Shown here piece by piece: positions 34,426 to 44,536 of a stretch of 64,000 nt of DNA (positions within the stretch are counted from its first letter, which is position 1; each line of letters opens with the position of its first letter). The notes beneath the pieces were generated by a model. It had not been told where the DNA came from, did no database searches, and saw only the letters and a program-made list of their open reading frames with translations. The position numbers and the translations under genes are program-made. Source of the DNA: Kordiimonas aestuarii (lineage in GTDB: Bacteria > Pseudomonadota > Alphaproteobacteria > Sphingomonadales > Kordiimonadaceae); assembly GCF_025574465.1 (NCBI RefSeq), contig NZ_JAOBPP010000020.1, positions 352,549-416,548 of the forward strand, read 5' to 3'.

Positions 34426-34514
34426 TTTTTCAAACCAGAAGGCTTTAAGCTGAGCGGAAACCGCAGGTTTATGCAGTGTTTTCGTCATTGCACAAATAAT
34501 CGCAAAAAAGATGA

Positions 34515-34543
34515 TTGACACTCGGGCGCCCACGCCCTAAACA
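34515..34543 (+). promoter_or_regulatory. promoter of tRNA-Asp copy 1
   Basis: Perfect TTGACA (34515-34520), 17-base spacer, TAAACA (34538-34543). The tRNA starts 21 bases later. Confidence 0.7.
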
Positions 34544-34563
34544 CCCCCTCACGCAAGCGATGC

Positions 34564-34640
34564 GCGGGTGTAGCTCAGATGGTTAGAGTATCGGCCTGTC
34601 ACGCCGAGGGTCGCGGGTTCGAGCCCCGTCACTCGCGCCA
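34564..34640 (+). tRNA. tRNA-Asp (GTC), copy 1
   Basis: A 77-base cloverleaf with encoded CCA. Acceptor GCGGGTG/CACTCGC with discriminator G; anticodon stem TCGGC/GCCGA with loop CTGTCAC, anticodon GTC. Identical to copy 2. Confidence 0.97.
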
Positions 34641-34663
34641 CTTGCCTCTCCTTCAGGAGATCA

Positions 34664-34698
34664 CAAAAGCCTCCGGACTTAGGTTCGGAGGCTTTTTT
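34664..34698 (+). terminator. intrinsic terminator after tRNA-Asp copy 1
   Basis: AAAAGCCTCCG pairs with CGGAGGCTTTT across a 9-base loop and ends in a run of T residues. Confidence 0.88.
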
Positions 34699-34852
34699 GC
34701 TTTCGGCTTGCTCAAGATATGTTCTTAAACGCTAACGTAATGATTCGGTGAATGTTTCTCCCCTTTGGCCAAATATTGACCCTCGGTGAACCCGATAGCC
34801 GCAGGCACATACCGGGCAGAGAAAAAAGTGCGAAAAAATTGTCATTCTGTGA

Positions 34853-34881
34853 TTGACAAGGTTGGGGCAAAATCATAAAAC
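34853..34881 (+). promoter_or_regulatory. promoter of tRNA-Asp copy 2
   Basis: Perfect TTGACA (34853-34858), 17-base spacer, TAAAAC (34876-34881). The tRNA starts 19 bases later. Confidence 0.7.
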
Positions 34882-34899
34882 CCGCTCCGCAAGCAGTGC

Positions 34900-34976
34900 G
34901 CGGGTGTAGCTCAGATGGTTAGAGTATCGGCCTGTCACGCCGAGGGTCGCGGGTTCGAGCCCCGTCACTCGCGCCA
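34900..34976 (+). tRNA. tRNA-Asp (GTC), copy 2
   Basis: All 77 bases match copy 1. It has its own promoter and terminator, so the two copies form independent units rather than one operon. Confidence 0.97.
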
Positions 34977-35003
34977 CTTGCTTGAACCCCTTGAGGGTCT
35001 ATG

Positions 35004-35039
35004 AAAACGCGTTCCGGTACTGCCGGGCGCGTTTTTTTG
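35004..35039 (+). terminator. intrinsic terminator after tRNA-Asp copy 2
   Basis: AAAACGCG pairs with CGCGTTTT, with an inner CCGG/CCGG stem, followed by a run of seven T residues. Confidence 0.75.
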
Positions 35040-35099
35040 TTTCTTTTTCATTTCTGCGTCGTTTGGCCGCTTTTTCCCTGAAAGTCCCGGCACGTAAGC

Positions 35100-35128
35100 T
35101 TTTCATTAAGCATTTCAAGGTCTATACT
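35100..35128 (+). promoter_or_regulatory. possible promoter of the nuo operon
   Basis: TTTTCA (35100-35105), 17-base spacer, TATACT (35123-35128), about 100 bases before nuoA. It is the best housekeeping-type match in the gap, but the -35 half is weak. Confidence 0.4.
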
Positions 35129-35229
35129 CGCGCGCAACCGCCTAGAGGGCAAATTCACCCTTTACTGTCGGCAGATCGGTCGATAAAAGGGCGCAGTAAT
35201 TAGGGCCAATTAAACAAAAAGGGACTCCC

Positions 35230-35595
35230 ATGGAGTCGTTGCTCATACAATATCTTCCGATCCTGATCTTTCTCGGGATCGCCATCGCATTCTCACTCGT
35301 TTTCGTCGGTGCGGCGGTGCTTATCGCAAAGCAAAATCCGGATGACGAAAAACTGTCAGCTTACGAGTGTGGCTTCGAAGCATTTGATGACGCCCGTCAC
35401 CAGTTTGATGTGCGCTTCTATCTCGTGGCTATTCTGTTCATTATTTTCGACCTTGAGGTCGCCTTCCTGTTTCCCTGGGCTGTGTCCCTTGGTGATATCG
35501 GCGTCTATGGATTCTGGTCGATGATGATCTTCCTCGGCGTACTGACGGTTGGCTTCATCTATGAATGGAACAAAGGAGCGCTGGAATGGGAGTAG
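35230..35595 (+). CDS. nuoA: NADH-quinone oxidoreductase subunit A
   Basis: A 121-residue membrane subunit with three spans ([50 protein letters not shown] and [17 protein letters not shown]). It is one of the seven membrane subunits and sits at the joint with the peripheral arm of complex I. The conserved loop [19 protein letters not shown] is present, with the quinone-site cysteine of the family. It opens a 14-gene nuo operon in canonical order and overlaps nuoB by 10 bases. Confidence 0.98.
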   Translation: MESLLIQYLPILIFLGIAIAFSLVFVGAAVLIAKQNPDDEKLSAYECGFEAFDDARHQFDVRFYLVAILFIIFDLEVAFLFPWAVSLGDIGVYGFWSMMIFLGVLTVGFIYEWNKGALEWE

Positions 35596-36140
35596 TACAA
35601 CCAAACAGCCCAATGGGCCCGGATGGCACTGGAACGCCAGCCGCAGATGGCGCTTTTCTCGAATCGCTCAATGAAGAGCTGACGGAAAAAGGCTTTGTGG
35701 TAACCTCGCTTGAGGACCTCATCAATTGGGCTCGTACCGGCTCCCTGTGGTGGATGACCTTTGGCCTCGCGTGTTGTGCGGTCGAGATGATGCATTCCGG
35801 TACACCGCGCTATGATGTTGAGCGTTTTGGCTTTGCACCACGCGGCAGCCCACGCCAGTCGGATGTGATGATTGTTGCCGGTACGCTGACCAACAAGATG
35901 GCTCCGGCGCTTCGCAAAGTGTACGACCAGATGCCTGAGCCACGTTATGTGATCTCCATGGGCTCGTGTGCGAACGGCGGCGGTTATTATCACTATTCGT
36001 ATTCGGTGGTGCGCGGCTGCGACCGCATCGTGCCTGTCGATATCTATGTACCTGGTTGTCCTCCGACCGCAGAGGCGCTCGTTTACGGTATTTTGCAACT
36101 TCAACGCAAAATTCGCCGGACAGGCACCATTAACCGGTAA
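35586..36140 (+). CDS. nuoB: NADH-quinone oxidoreductase subunit B
   Basis: A 184-residue peripheral subunit that carries the last Fe-S cluster (N2) before ubiquinone. Ligands are seen in [10 protein letters not shown] near residue 58, [10 protein letters not shown] near 125 and [11 protein letters not shown] near 157; the tandem cysteines in the first motif are characteristic. I chose ATG at 35586, inside the end of nuoA, because the upstream frame has no better start. The N terminus is proline- and glycine-rich and unconserved. Confidence 0.98.
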   Translation: MGVVQPNSPMGPDGTGTPAADGAFLESLNEELTEKGFVVTSLEDLINWARTGSLWWMTFGLACCAVEMMHSGTPRYDVERFGFAPRGSPRQSDVMIVAGTLTNKMAPALRKVYDQMPEPRYVISMGSCANGGGYYHYSYSVVRGCDRIVPVDIYVPGCPPTAEALVYGILQLQRKIRRTGTINR

Positions 36141-36232
36141 ATCTCATCCGAAGCCCCCTGCAAGCTTGAGGGTGCTTCGCTGTGTGCTTGCGGCAGATAT
36201 CGCCGCACATCATAAAAGGAGCGCGAGAGCGC

Positions 36233-36868
36233 ATGACGGATAACGCATTAGCTGGACTTGGCGACCACATCGCCAGCAGTCTTGAAAATGAAGTGGCCTC
36301 GGCGACAGTCGCTTTTGGCGAGCTGACTGTCATTGCCCGTGCCGAACATATTCAAAAAGTTCTCACCTTCCTGCGTGACAATCAGGAATGCATGTTCAAG
36401 CAACTGGTTGATATCTGCGGAGCGGACTATCCGGGGCGCACCAAGCGGTTTGATGTGGTTTACCACATGCTCAGCGTACAGCTTAACCAGCGCGTCCGAG
36501 TGAAAGTGGAAACCGATGCCGACACACCCGTACCAAGCGTGACGGACGTTTTCCCCGCCGCTGGCTGGTACGAGCGTGAGGCGTGGGACATGTACGGCAT
36601 CTTTTTCGCTGACCACCCGGACCTGCGCCGAATGTTGACGGATTATGGCTTCCAGGGGCACCCACTCAGGAAAGACTTTCCGCTGACGGGCTTTGTCGAG
36701 CTTCGTTACTCGGAAGATCAAAAACGTGTGGTGTATGAACCGGTGAAGCTCAAGCAGGAATTTCGCGACTTCGATTTCATGAGCCCATGGGAAAGCGCAA
36801 AATATGTGCTCCCGGGTGACGAGAAAGCTGAAGGTGACGCTGCGCCCAAGAAAGAGGGGGCAAAATAA
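36233..36868 (+). CDS. nuoC: NADH-quinone oxidoreductase subunit C
   Basis: A 211-residue peripheral-arm subunit (30 kDa homologue) that supports NuoD near the quinone site. The family signature [29 protein letters not shown] lies near residues 95-125, followed by [20 protein letters not shown]. The ATG at 36233 is preceded by AAGGAG about 12 bases away. A separate nuoC (not fused to nuoD) is typical of alphaproteobacteria. Its stop overlaps the nuoD start by one base (TAATG). Confidence 0.96.
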   Translation: MTDNALAGLGDHIASSLENEVASATVAFGELTVIARAEHIQKVLTFLRDNQECMFKQLVDICGADYPGRTKRFDVVYHMLSVQLNQRVRVKVETDADTPVPSVTDVFPAAGWYEREAWDMYGIFFADHPDLRRMLTDYGFQGHPLRKDFPLTGFVELRYSEDQKRVVYEPVKLKQEFRDFDFMSPWESAKYVLPGDEKAEGDAAPKKEGAK

Positions 36869-38046
36869 TGGCTGAAGTTGATATCAAGAACTATTGCCTG
36901 AACTTTGGCCCACAGCACCCGGCGGCGCACGGCGTGCTTCGTATGGTGCTTGAGCTGGACGGTGAAGTGATTGAGCGGGTTGACCCGCACATTGGCCTGT
37001 TGCACCGGGGCACGGAAAAATTGATCGAGCACAAGCAGTACCTGCAGGCGATGCCATATTTCGACCGACTCGATTATGTTGCGCCGATGAATCAGGAGCA
37101 TGCCTTTTGTCTTGCGATTGAAAAGCTTCTCGAGCTTGAGGTGCCGGAGCGCGGCCAATATGTGCGGGTGCTATACTGCGAGATCGGTCGTATCCTTAAT
37201 CACATTCTGAACCTGACCACGCACGCGCTTGACGTTGGTGCGATGACGCCGATCACATGGATGTTCGAGGAACGCGAAAAGCTGATGGAATTCTATGAGC
37301 GTGCCTCTGGCGCGCGTTTCCACGCGGCCTACTTCCGCCCAGGTGGCGTCCATCAGGACCTGCCACCTGATCTTCTGGAAGATATAATGGCGTGGACGGA
37401 AACCTACCCGCAGATGATTGCGGATATGGAGGCGCTTCTGGTTGATAACCGTATCTTCAAGCAGCGCAACGTTGACATTGGGGTATTCTCGGCGGAAGAG
37501 GCACTTGCATGGGGCTTCTCCGGCCCGATGCTGCGTTCAACCGGCATGGCTTGGGATCTACGCAAATCACAGCCCTATGAGGTCTATGACAAGATGGACT
37601 TCAAAGTGGCGATCGGTAACGCAGGTGACTGTTATGATCGCTTCATGATCCGTATCGCGGAGATGAAAGAATCGCTCAAGATCATGCGTCAGTGTATCGA
37701 GCAGATGCCTGGCGGGCCGGTGATGTCGGTCAATACCAAGGTTGCGCCACCGCGTCGGAGTGAGATGAAACGCTCGATGGAAGCGCTCATCCACCACTTC
37801 AAGCTCTACACAGAGGGTTTCAAGGTGCCGGAAGGTGAGGTCTACGCAGCCGTGGAAGCGCCGAAGGGCGAATTTGGGGTGTATCTGGTGTCGGACGGGT
37901 CGAACCGGCCTTACCGCTGTAAGATTCACGCACCTGGCTTCTCGCACCTTCAGGCGATGGATTTCTTGTGCCGTGGGCACATGCTCGCGGACGCGCCAGC
38001 TGTCCTTGGCGCAATGGATATTGTATTTGGTGAGGTGGACCGATGA
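36868..38046 (+). CDS. nuoD: NADH-quinone oxidoreductase subunit D
   Basis: A 392-residue subunit (49 kDa homologue) related to the hydrogenase large subunit; it forms much of the quinone cavity with NuoB. Typical parts are [15 protein letters not shown] near residue 12, with the conserved quinone-site histidine, [16 protein letters not shown] near 45, and the C-terminal [19 protein letters not shown] near 350. The metal-ligand cysteines of hydrogenases are absent as expected. It overlaps nuoE by four bases (ATGA). Confidence 0.98.
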   Translation: MAEVDIKNYCLNFGPQHPAAHGVLRMVLELDGEVIERVDPHIGLLHRGTEKLIEHKQYLQAMPYFDRLDYVAPMNQEHAFCLAIEKLLELEVPERGQYVRVLYCEIGRILNHILNLTTHALDVGAMTPITWMFEEREKLMEFYERASGARFHAAYFRPGGVHQDLPPDLLEDIMAWTETYPQMIADMEALLVDNRIFKQRNVDIGVFSAEEALAWGFSGPMLRSTGMAWDLRKSQPYEVYDKMDFKVAIGNAGDCYDRFMIRIAEMKESLKIMRQCIEQMPGGPVMSVNTKVAPPRRSEMKRSMEALIHHFKLYTEGFKVPEGEVYAAVEAPKGEFGVYLVSDGSNRPYRCKIHAPGFSHLQAMDFLCRGHMLADAPAVLGAMDIVFGEVDR

Positions 38047-38657
38047 GTGCGGTAACCCAAAACGACGATCAGAAGTTCGAGTGGACGCCCGAAAACGAGG
38101 CGCTCGCGCAGAAACATGTCGCGAAGTATCCTGAAGGGCGCCAGCAAAGCGCTGTGATGCCGCTTCTTGATATTGCGCAGCGTCAGAATGGTGGCCATGT
38201 CACGCAGGAGATCATGGAATATATCGCGGATTACCTCGATATGGCACCAATCAAGGTGATGGAGGTCGCGACCTTTTATACCATGTATAACCACCAGCCG
38301 ATTGGTAAGCACCACGTACAGGTTTGCGGTACGACACCGTGCTGGCTACGCGGCGCTGATGACATCATGAAGGCGTGTAAAACCCACCTCGGTATCGAGA
38401 AGGGTGAGACAACCGATGACGGCTTGATCACACTTTCAGAAGTTGAGTGTGCGGGCGCTTGTGTGAACGCGCCAGTGGTAGCCATCGGCGATGACTATTT
38501 CGAAGATCTGACACCCGAGAGCATGGTCGAGCTTCTGAACAAGCTCAAAAATGGTGAGACCGTGAAGCCCGGTCCTCAGATTGATCGTCAGAACAGTGCT
38601 CCGTTCGGTGGCCCGACATCGCTCAAGGAATTTAAAGGCAAAGGGGAGGATGCATAA
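38043..38657 (+). CDS. nuoE: NADH-quinone oxidoreductase subunit E
   Basis: A 204-residue thioredoxin-like 24 kDa homologue that binds 2Fe-2S cluster N1a in the NADH-input module. Cluster cysteines lie in [10 protein letters not shown] near residue 98 and [11 protein letters not shown] near 138. The N-terminal helical part includes [14 protein letters not shown]. The final 40 residues are basic and glycine-rich, a variable region. Overlaps nuoF by one base. Confidence 0.96.
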   Translation: MSAVTQNDDQKFEWTPENEALAQKHVAKYPEGRQQSAVMPLLDIAQRQNGGHVTQEIMEYIADYLDMAPIKVMEVATFYTMYNHQPIGKHHVQVCGTTPCWLRGADDIMKACKTHLGIEKGETTDDGLITLSEVECAGACVNAPVVAIGDDYFEDLTPESMVELLNKLKNGETVKPGPQIDRQNSAPFGGPTSLKEFKGKGEDA

Positions 38658-39937
38658 TGCTTGCAGATAAAGATCGCATCTTCACCAACCTGTATGGTTT
38701 TGAAAGCCCTGGTATTGAAGCCGCGATGAAACGTGGCGACTGGGACGGGACCAAGGACCTGATCGCCAAGGGTAAAGACTGGATCATCAATGAGATGAAA
38801 GAGTCGGGCCTGCGCGGCCGTGGTGGTGCCGGCTTCCCGACGGGGCTCAAATGGTCTTTCATGCCGAAAGAATCAGATGGCCGTCCGTCCTACCTCGTAA
38901 TTAACGCCGATGAGGGCGAGCCAGGCACGTGTAAAGACCGGGACCTCATGCGTCATGATCCACACAAGCTGCTGGAAGGTTGTCTGATCGCCGGGTTCGC
39001 GATGAATGCCATCGCAGCTTACATCTATATCCGGGGCGAGTTTTACCGCGAAGCGGAAGCGCTTGAGCGCGCCATCGAGGAAGCCTACGCAAAAGGGTTT
39101 CTGGGCAAAAACGCTTGTGGCACCGGTTATGACTTCGACATTTATGTGCACCGCGGTGCGGGCGCTTATATTTGCGGCGAAGAAACCGCACTGATTGAAA
39201 GCCTTGAAGGCAAGAAGGGCCAGCCGCGCCTGAAGCCACCGTTCCCAGCGAACGTTGGTGTGTGGGGTTGTCCGACCACGGTAAACAACGTCGAATCCAT
39301 TGCGGTTGCACCGACAATCCTGCGTCGTGGCGCCTCGTGGTTCTCGGGCCTTGGCCGACCCAACAATACGGGCACCAAGGTATTCTCTATCTCCGGCCAT
39401 GTGAACAATCCATGCAATGTGGAAGAAGAGATGGGTATCCCGCTCAAGGAACTCATTGAGAAACACGCTGGCGGCGTTCGTGGCGGTTGGGACAACTTGC
39501 TTGCGGTGATCCCCGGCGGTTCGTCGGTGCCGGTGCTGCCGAAAGAGATTTGCGACACCGTGTTGATGGACTTCGATAGCCTGCGTGAAGTGCAGTCCGG
39601 TCTTGGTACTGCGGCGGTGATCGTGATGGACAAGTCGACCGACATCGTCAAAGCGATAGCGCGTCTGAGCGAATTCTACAAACACGAAAGCTGCGGCCAG
39701 TGTACGCCGTGCCGTGAAGGCACCGGCTGGATGTGGCGGGTGATGGAACGTCTTGTCGAAGGCAAGGCGGAGAAGTCGGAGATCGATACGCTTCTCGATG
39801 TCTCTAAACAGATTGAGGGTCATACCATTTGCGCGCTTGGCGACGCAGCGGCTTGGCCGATCCAGGGTTTGATGCGCCACTTCCGTCACGAAGTGGAAGC
39901 GCGTATCGATGCATATCATGCCAAAGCGGCTGAATAG
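38657..39937 (+). CDS. nuoF: NADH-quinone oxidoreductase subunit F
   Basis: A 426-residue 51 kDa homologue where NADH reduces FMN. NADH/FMN-binding glycine-rich segment [16 protein letters not shown] is near residue 50, [14 protein letters not shown] near 82, and the 4Fe-4S cluster N3 motif [13 protein letters not shown] near 345 with a fourth cysteine in [13 protein letters not shown]. It starts directly at the nuoE stop and is followed by nuoG after 22 bases. Confidence 0.98.
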   Translation: MLADKDRIFTNLYGFESPGIEAAMKRGDWDGTKDLIAKGKDWIINEMKESGLRGRGGAGFPTGLKWSFMPKESDGRPSYLVINADEGEPGTCKDRDLMRHDPHKLLEGCLIAGFAMNAIAAYIYIRGEFYREAEALERAIEEAYAKGFLGKNACGTGYDFDIYVHRGAGAYICGEETALIESLEGKKGQPRLKPPFPANVGVWGCPTTVNNVESIAVAPTILRRGASWFSGLGRPNNTGTKVFSISGHVNNPCNVEEEMGIPLKELIEKHAGGVRGGWDNLLAVIPGGSSVPVLPKEICDTVLMDFDSLREVQSGLGTAAVIVMDKSTDIVKAIARLSEFYKHESCGQCTPCREGTGWMWRVMERLVEGKAEKSEIDTLLDVSKQIEGHTICALGDAAAWPIQGLMRHFRHEVEARIDAYHAKAAE

Positions 39938-39959
39938 AGCGCATGGCAAGGAGAGTTAG

Positions 39960-42011
39960 ATGCCCACGCTAACCATTGATGGAAAAGAAGTAACTGTCGA
40001 GCCGGGTACCACGGTTCTGCAGGCGTGTGAGGAAATCGGTGTCGAAGTGCCGCGTTTCTGTTATCACGAACGCCTGTCGATCGCCGGTAACTGCCGGATG
40101 TGCCTTGTTGACATGGAGCGTTCGCCCAAGCCGATTGCAAGCTGTGCGATGCCAGCGGGTGACGGTATGGTGATTCACACCAACACGGAACGCGTGAAAA
40201 AAGCGCGTGAAGGGGTGATGGAATTCCTGCTGATCAATCACCCGCTTGATTGTCCGATTTGTGACCAGGGCGGGGAATGTGACCTGCAGGACCAAGCCAT
40301 GGCTTTCGGTCGCGGCGTCAACCGGTTTGATGAGAACAAGCGTGCGGTTGAAGACAAGCACATGGGTCCGCTCATTTCCACGACCATGACACGCTGTATT
40401 CATTGCATGCGTTGCGTTCGCTTCTCTGAAGAAGTTGCAGGCGTGGATGATATGGGCGCGCTGTGGCGCGGTGAACATTCCGAGATCACCACCTACCTGG
40501 AAAAAACGCTGGACAGCGAGATGTCCGGCAATGTGATTGATCTCTGCCCGGTTGGTGCGCTTACGAGCAAACCATACGCCTTCACGGCACGCAGCTGGGA
40601 ACTTAAACACACCGAAAGCATTGACGTGATGGATGCTGTTGGCTCCAACATTAGCGTTGATACGCGCGGTGCCGCAGTGATGCGTATCCTGCCGCGCCTG
40701 AATGAGGACGTGAACGAGGAATGGATTTCCGACAAAACCCGCTTCGTCTATGACGGCCTGAAGAAGCGCCGCCTTGACCGCCCGTACATTCGCAAGAACA
40801 GGAAGCTTGAAGAAGCAACCTGGGGTGACGCGTTTGAGGCGATCAAGAAAAAGCTGACTGGCGTCAAGGGCGATGAGATTGCAGCGATTGTTGGCGATCT
40901 GGCCGACATGGAATCGATGCTGGCGCTCAAAGACCTGATGGCCTCGTTTGGTGCCAGCCGTATCGAAGGCCGTCAGGACGGCGCGGCGATTGATGCGAGC
41001 GTTCGGGCAGGCTACCTGTTTAACACCGGTATTGCGAACATTGAGGAAGCGGATTATCTGCTGCTTGTTGGTTGTGACCCTCGCAATGAAGCGCCGATTG
41101 TCAATACGCGTATCCGCAATGCCGTACGACATCACGGCTTGAAAGTTGGCAACATCGGGAATGCCGCCGATCTGACCTATAAGGTTGAAGAGTTTGGCGA
41201 CGACGCAAAGTTCATCAAGGCGGCCTCAACGGGCCGCCATGAGGCTGCAAAAGCGCTTAAGGCGGCCAAGAACCCGATGATTGTCGTGGGGCAGGCCGCG
41301 CTGGCCCGTGAAGATGGCGCGGCTATTCTCAAGGCGGCCCGCGATATTGCTGACCGTTACTGCATTCGGGAAGACTGGAATGGCTTTAACTTGTTGCACA
41401 CCGCCGCCGCGCGTGTTGGCGCCATGGATCTGGGGCTGACCGCAGACGGTGGTGTTGACGCCATTCTCGATGATGCTGAAGCGGGTAAGCTGAAAGCGGT
41501 CATCCTGCTTGGTGCTGATGAAGTTGACACAAGTGCGCTCAAGAAAACCTTCACGGTTTATCTGGGGACACATGGTGACGAAGGCGTGAAAAACGCTGAC
41601 GTTATCCTGCCGGGGGCTGCGTATACCGAGAAATCAGGCACCTACATCAACACCGAAGGCCGAGTGCAACGTACTGAGAAAGCTCACTTTGCCCCGGGGG
41701 ATGCCCGTGAAGACTGGACAATCTTGAGGGCACTTTCTGACATTGTTGGTACGACGCTGCCATACAACACCATCGGAGAGTTGCGCGCCCGTCTGGCTGA
41801 GGCCGCACCGGCAACCGCTATCCGCGACGAGCGACCAAGCGAAGTCTGGGGCGACTTTGGTACCAAGGGCGATATCGCCGAAGGCGGCATCGCACCGATT
41901 ATCGACAATTTCTATCTGACCAACCCGATTGCCCGTGCGAGCCAGATCATGGCTGACTGCGTTGCAGCGCGCGGCTTCGAGGATGAGGAGGCGACGGGAA
42001 CCCATGGTTGA
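39960..42011 (+). CDS. nuoG: NADH-quinone oxidoreductase subunit G
   Basis: A 683-residue 75 kDa homologue with several Fe-S clusters. The N-terminal ferredoxin-like domain shows CRMCLVD near residue 45, [14 protein letters not shown] near 98 and [10 protein letters not shown] near 145; the fold then continues into a molybdopterin-oxidoreductase-like domain without cofactor. The length is near that of mitochondrial-type subunits, shorter than E. coli NuoG. The ribosome binding site AGGAGAG precedes the ATG by 5 bases. Overlaps nuoH by eight bases. Confidence 0.97.
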   Translation: MPTLTIDGKEVTVEPGTTVLQACEEIGVEVPRFCYHERLSIAGNCRMCLVDMERSPKPIASCAMPAGDGMVIHTNTERVKKAREGVMEFLLINHPLDCPICDQGGECDLQDQAMAFGRGVNRFDENKRAVEDKHMGPLISTTMTRCIHCMRCVRFSEEVAGVDDMGALWRGEHSEITTYLEKTLDSEMSGNVIDLCPVGALTSKPYAFTARSWELKHTESIDVMDAVGSNISVDTRGAAVMRILPRLNEDVNEEWISDKTRFVYDGLKKRRLDRPYIRKNRKLEEATWGDAFEAIKKKLTGVKGDEIAAIVGDLADMESMLALKDLMASFGASRIEGRQDGAAIDASVRAGYLFNTGIANIEEADYLLLVGCDPRNEAPIVNTRIRNAVRHHGLKVGNIGNAADLTYKVEEFGDDAKFIKAASTGRHEAAKALKAAKNPMIVVGQAALAREDGAAILKAARDIADRYCIREDWNGFNLLHTAAARVGAMDLGLTADGGVDAILDDAEAGKLKAVILLGADEVDTSALKKTFTVYLGTHGDEGVKNADVILPGAAYTEKSGTYINTEGRVQRTEKAHFAPGDAREDWTILRALSDIVGTTLPYNTIGELRARLAEAAPATAIRDERPSEVWGDFGTKGDIAEGGIAPIIDNFYLTNPIARASQIMADCVAARGFEDEEATGTHG

Positions 42012-43041
42012 GGCGCTTTATAACCTGTTCGGTGGCGAAGGACCGTTCCTCTATTTTCTTGCGATCACCGCATCGATCATGGCGGTCGTGCTGCCGCTGA
42101 CCATCTCGGTTGCCTTTGCGGTGTATTTCGACCGCAAGATCTGGGCGGCGGTGCAGATGCGTCGCGGTCCGAACGTGGTCGGCCCGTTTGGCCTGCTGCA
42201 GTCTTTTGCCGACGGCATCAAACTTTTCCTGAAGGAAACCATCATCCCGGCAGGCGCCAACAAGGCGATCTTCCTGATGGCACCGATGATTACCTTCACA
42301 CTTGCCCTGATTTCCTGGGCGGTTATCCCGTTTGATGAGGGCATGGCACTTTCTGACTTGAACGTGGGTGTCTTGTATATCCTCGCGATCTCAAGCCTTG
42401 GGGTGTATGGCATCATCATGTCGGGCTGGGCGTCAAACAGCCGCTATGCTTTCCTCGGTGGCCTGCGTTCCGCGGCGCAGATGGTATCCTACGAGGTATC
42501 CATCGGCTTTGTGCTGGTGTGTGTGCTGGTGAAAGTGGGCTCGCTGAACCTGAGCGACGTGGTGTTCGCGCAAGAGGGCGGGGTGCTGAGCTGGCACTTT
42601 ATCCCCTTCTTCCCGATCTTCATCATTTTCTTTATCTCGGCACTGGCGGAGACCAACCGCCCACCATTTGACCTCCCGGAAGCGGAAGCCGAGCTTGTGG
42701 CCGGGTATCAGGTCGAATATTCCTCGATGGCGTTTGCGCTCTTTTTCCTCGGTGAATATGCGAACATTCTGTTGATGTCCGTTGTAATGGCGATCCTGTT
42801 CTTCGGCGGTTGGTACGCACCAATCCCGGCGCTGGACTTCATCCCGGGTTTCCTGTGGTTGTTTGCCAAAACCGCCATCTTCTTCTGGTTGTTTGCTATG
42901 GTGAAGGCATTCGTACCGCGTTACCGCTACGACCAGCTCATGCGCCTTGGCTGGAAAGTATTCCTGCCGCTGTCGCTGGCATTTGTCATTATTTACTCGG
43001 GGGTCATGGTTTACGCCGGTTGGCTCCCTTCACACGGATAA
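42004..43041 (+). CDS. nuoH: NADH-quinone oxidoreductase subunit H
   Basis: A 345-residue membrane subunit (ND1 homologue) with about eight spans that forms the quinone entry and links the two arms. Conserved loops are [22 protein letters not shown] near residue 45, [24 protein letters not shown] near 212 and the acidic E-rich patch within it. ATG at 42004 lies inside the end of nuoG. The next gene, nuoI, starts 16 bases later. Confidence 0.98.
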   Translation: MVEALYNLFGGEGPFLYFLAITASIMAVVLPLTISVAFAVYFDRKIWAAVQMRRGPNVVGPFGLLQSFADGIKLFLKETIIPAGANKAIFLMAPMITFTLALISWAVIPFDEGMALSDLNVGVLYILAISSLGVYGIIMSGWASNSRYAFLGGLRSAAQMVSYEVSIGFVLVCVLVKVGSLNLSDVVFAQEGGVLSWHFIPFFPIFIIFFISALAETNRPPFDLPEAEAELVAGYQVEYSSMAFALFFLGEYANILLMSVVMAILFFGGWYAPIPALDFIPGFLWLFAKTAIFFWLFAMVKAFVPRYRYDQLMRLGWKVFLPLSLAFVIIYSGVMVYAGWLPSHG

Positions 43042-43057
43042 CGGAGAGGCTTGAAGA

Positions 43058-43546
43058 ATGACTGCTATCGTACAAGCCGCTAAAAGCTTGCTATTGAAGG
43101 AATTTTGGGCAGCCTTGGTGCTGACTACCAAATATTTCTTCCGTCCAAAAGTGACGATCAACTACCCTTATGAGAAGGGGCCGTTGTCGCCTCGTTTCCG
43201 GGGGGAGCACGCGCTTCGTCGTTATCCCAACGGGGAAGAACGTTGTATTGCGTGCAAATTGTGTGAGGCTATCTGCCCGGCACAGGCGATCACGATTGAG
43301 GCCGAGCCACGTGAAGATGGTTCCCGCCGCACTACACGATATGACATCGACATGACCAAATGCATTTACTGCGGTTTCTGTCAGGAAGCCTGCCCGGTGG
43401 ATGCTATTGTCGAAGGTCCGAATTTTGAGTTCGCGACCGAGACCCGTGAAGAGCTGATGTATAACAAAGACAAGTTGCTCGCCAATGGTGAGCGCTGGGA
43501 GCGCGAGATCGCGGCGAATATCGCCCTTGACGCGCCGTACCGTTAA
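43058..43546 (+). CDS. nuoI: NADH-quinone oxidoreductase subunit I
   Basis: A 162-residue 2x4Fe-4S ferredoxin-like subunit (TYKY homologue) that holds clusters N6a and N6b. The two motifs are [12 protein letters not shown] near residue 62 and [12 protein letters not shown] near 101. The N-terminal amphipathic helix ([24 protein letters not shown]) anchors it on the membrane arm. The ATG follows GGAGAGG by about 9 bases. Confidence 0.98.
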   Translation: MTAIVQAAKSLLLKEFWAALVLTTKYFFRPKVTINYPYEKGPLSPRFRGEHALRRYPNGEERCIACKLCEAICPAQAITIEAEPREDGSRRTTRYDIDMTKCIYCGFCQEACPVDAIVEGPNFEFATETREELMYNKDKLLANGERWEREIAANIALDAPYR

Positions 43547-43562
43547 GGCAGGGGTGGAATAC

Positions 43563-44210
43563 ATGGATTTTGCTTCGACACTTCCTGCGGCTGCCTTCTG
43601 GCTGTTCGCTGCCATTACGGTCCTTTCGGGCCTGATGGTCATTTCCTCGAGAAATCCGGTGCACTCCGTGCTCTGGCTTATTCTCGCATTCTTCTCTGCC
43701 GCCGGGCTATTTGTCCTGATGGGGGCCGAGTTCCTCGCCATGCTGCTCGTGATTGTGTACGTGGGCGCGGTTGCGGTGCTCTTCCTTTTCGTTGTGATGA
43801 TGCTGGACATCAACTTTGTTGAGCTGCGTCAGGGTTTCCTTCAGTACCTGCCGATCGGTGCGCTGATCGGGCTGATCCTGCTTGCGGAACTTGTAACGCT
43901 AGGAACAGCCTGGACATTTGGCAGCGATATCTCACTCAATGCGGCGTCACCGGCGCCCGCGATCGAGCAGGTAGAGAACACCCGGGCGCTCGGTTCGGTG
44001 ATTTACACTGATTATATTTTCATCTTCCAGACTGCGGGGCTGATCCTGCTGGTGGCTATGATTGGCGCCATTGTGCTGACGCACCGTGATCGTGTGGGTG
44101 TGAAGCGCCAGAATATTGGTAAGCAGAACGCGCGTCGGCCGGAAGATGCATATGAACTCGTTGATGTGGAAGTTGGTAAGGGTGTGCCCATGCCAACCAA
44201 AAAAGGGTAG
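43563..44210 (+). CDS. nuoJ: NADH-quinone oxidoreductase subunit J
   Basis: A 215-residue membrane subunit (ND6 homologue) with five spans, including FLAMLLVIVYVGAVAVLFLFVVMML with the pi-bulge helix of the family. I chose ATG at 43563, after AGGGGTGG, because a start at 43485 would overlap the nuoI coding region by 60 bases. The C-terminal 40 residues are basic and cytoplasmic. Part of the proton-transfer axis of the membrane arm. Confidence 0.95.
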   Translation: MDFASTLPAAAFWLFAAITVLSGLMVISSRNPVHSVLWLILAFFSAAGLFVLMGAEFLAMLLVIVYVGAVAVLFLFVVMMLDINFVELRQGFLQYLPIGALIGLILLAELVTLGTAWTFGSDISLNAASPAPAIEQVENTRALGSVIYTDYIFIFQTAGLILLVAMIGAIVLTHRDRVGVKRQNIGKQNARRPEDAYELVDVEVGKGVPMPTKKG

Positions 44211-44223
44211 GGGACGATAGTCC

Positions 44224-44532
44224 ATGACTATTGGGTTAGGACATTATCTGACGGTCGCCGCGATCCTGTTTGTATTCGGGATTTTCGGTATCTTCCTCAA
44301 TCGGAAGAACGTCATCATCATTCTTATGTCGGTCGAGCTGATGCTTCTGGCTGTCAATATCAACCTCGTGGCCTTTTCAACGCATCTCAATGACCTTGTG
44401 GGCCAGGTGTTCGCGATGTTCGTGCTCACGGTCGCTGCGGCTGAAGCTGCTATCGGCCTCGCGATCCTCGTTGTGTATTTCCGCAGCCGTGGTTCGATCG
44501 CGGTTGAAGACATCAACCAGATGAAGGGGTAG
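44224..44532 (+). CDS. nuoK: NADH-quinone oxidoreductase subunit K
   Basis: A 102-residue ND4L homologue with three membrane spans and the conserved acidic residue in [16 protein letters not shown] (Glu near 38) plus [16 protein letters not shown] with the second (near 75). These are the glutamates of the proton channel next to NuoN. The small size is normal. The ATG is 13 bases after the nuoJ stop. Confidence 0.98.
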   Translation: MTIGLGHYLTVAAILFVFGIFGIFLNRKNVIIILMSVELMLLAVNINLVAFSTHLNDLVGQVFAMFVLTVAAAEAAIGLAILVVYFRSRGSIAVEDINQMKG

Positions 44533-44536
44533 GGCA

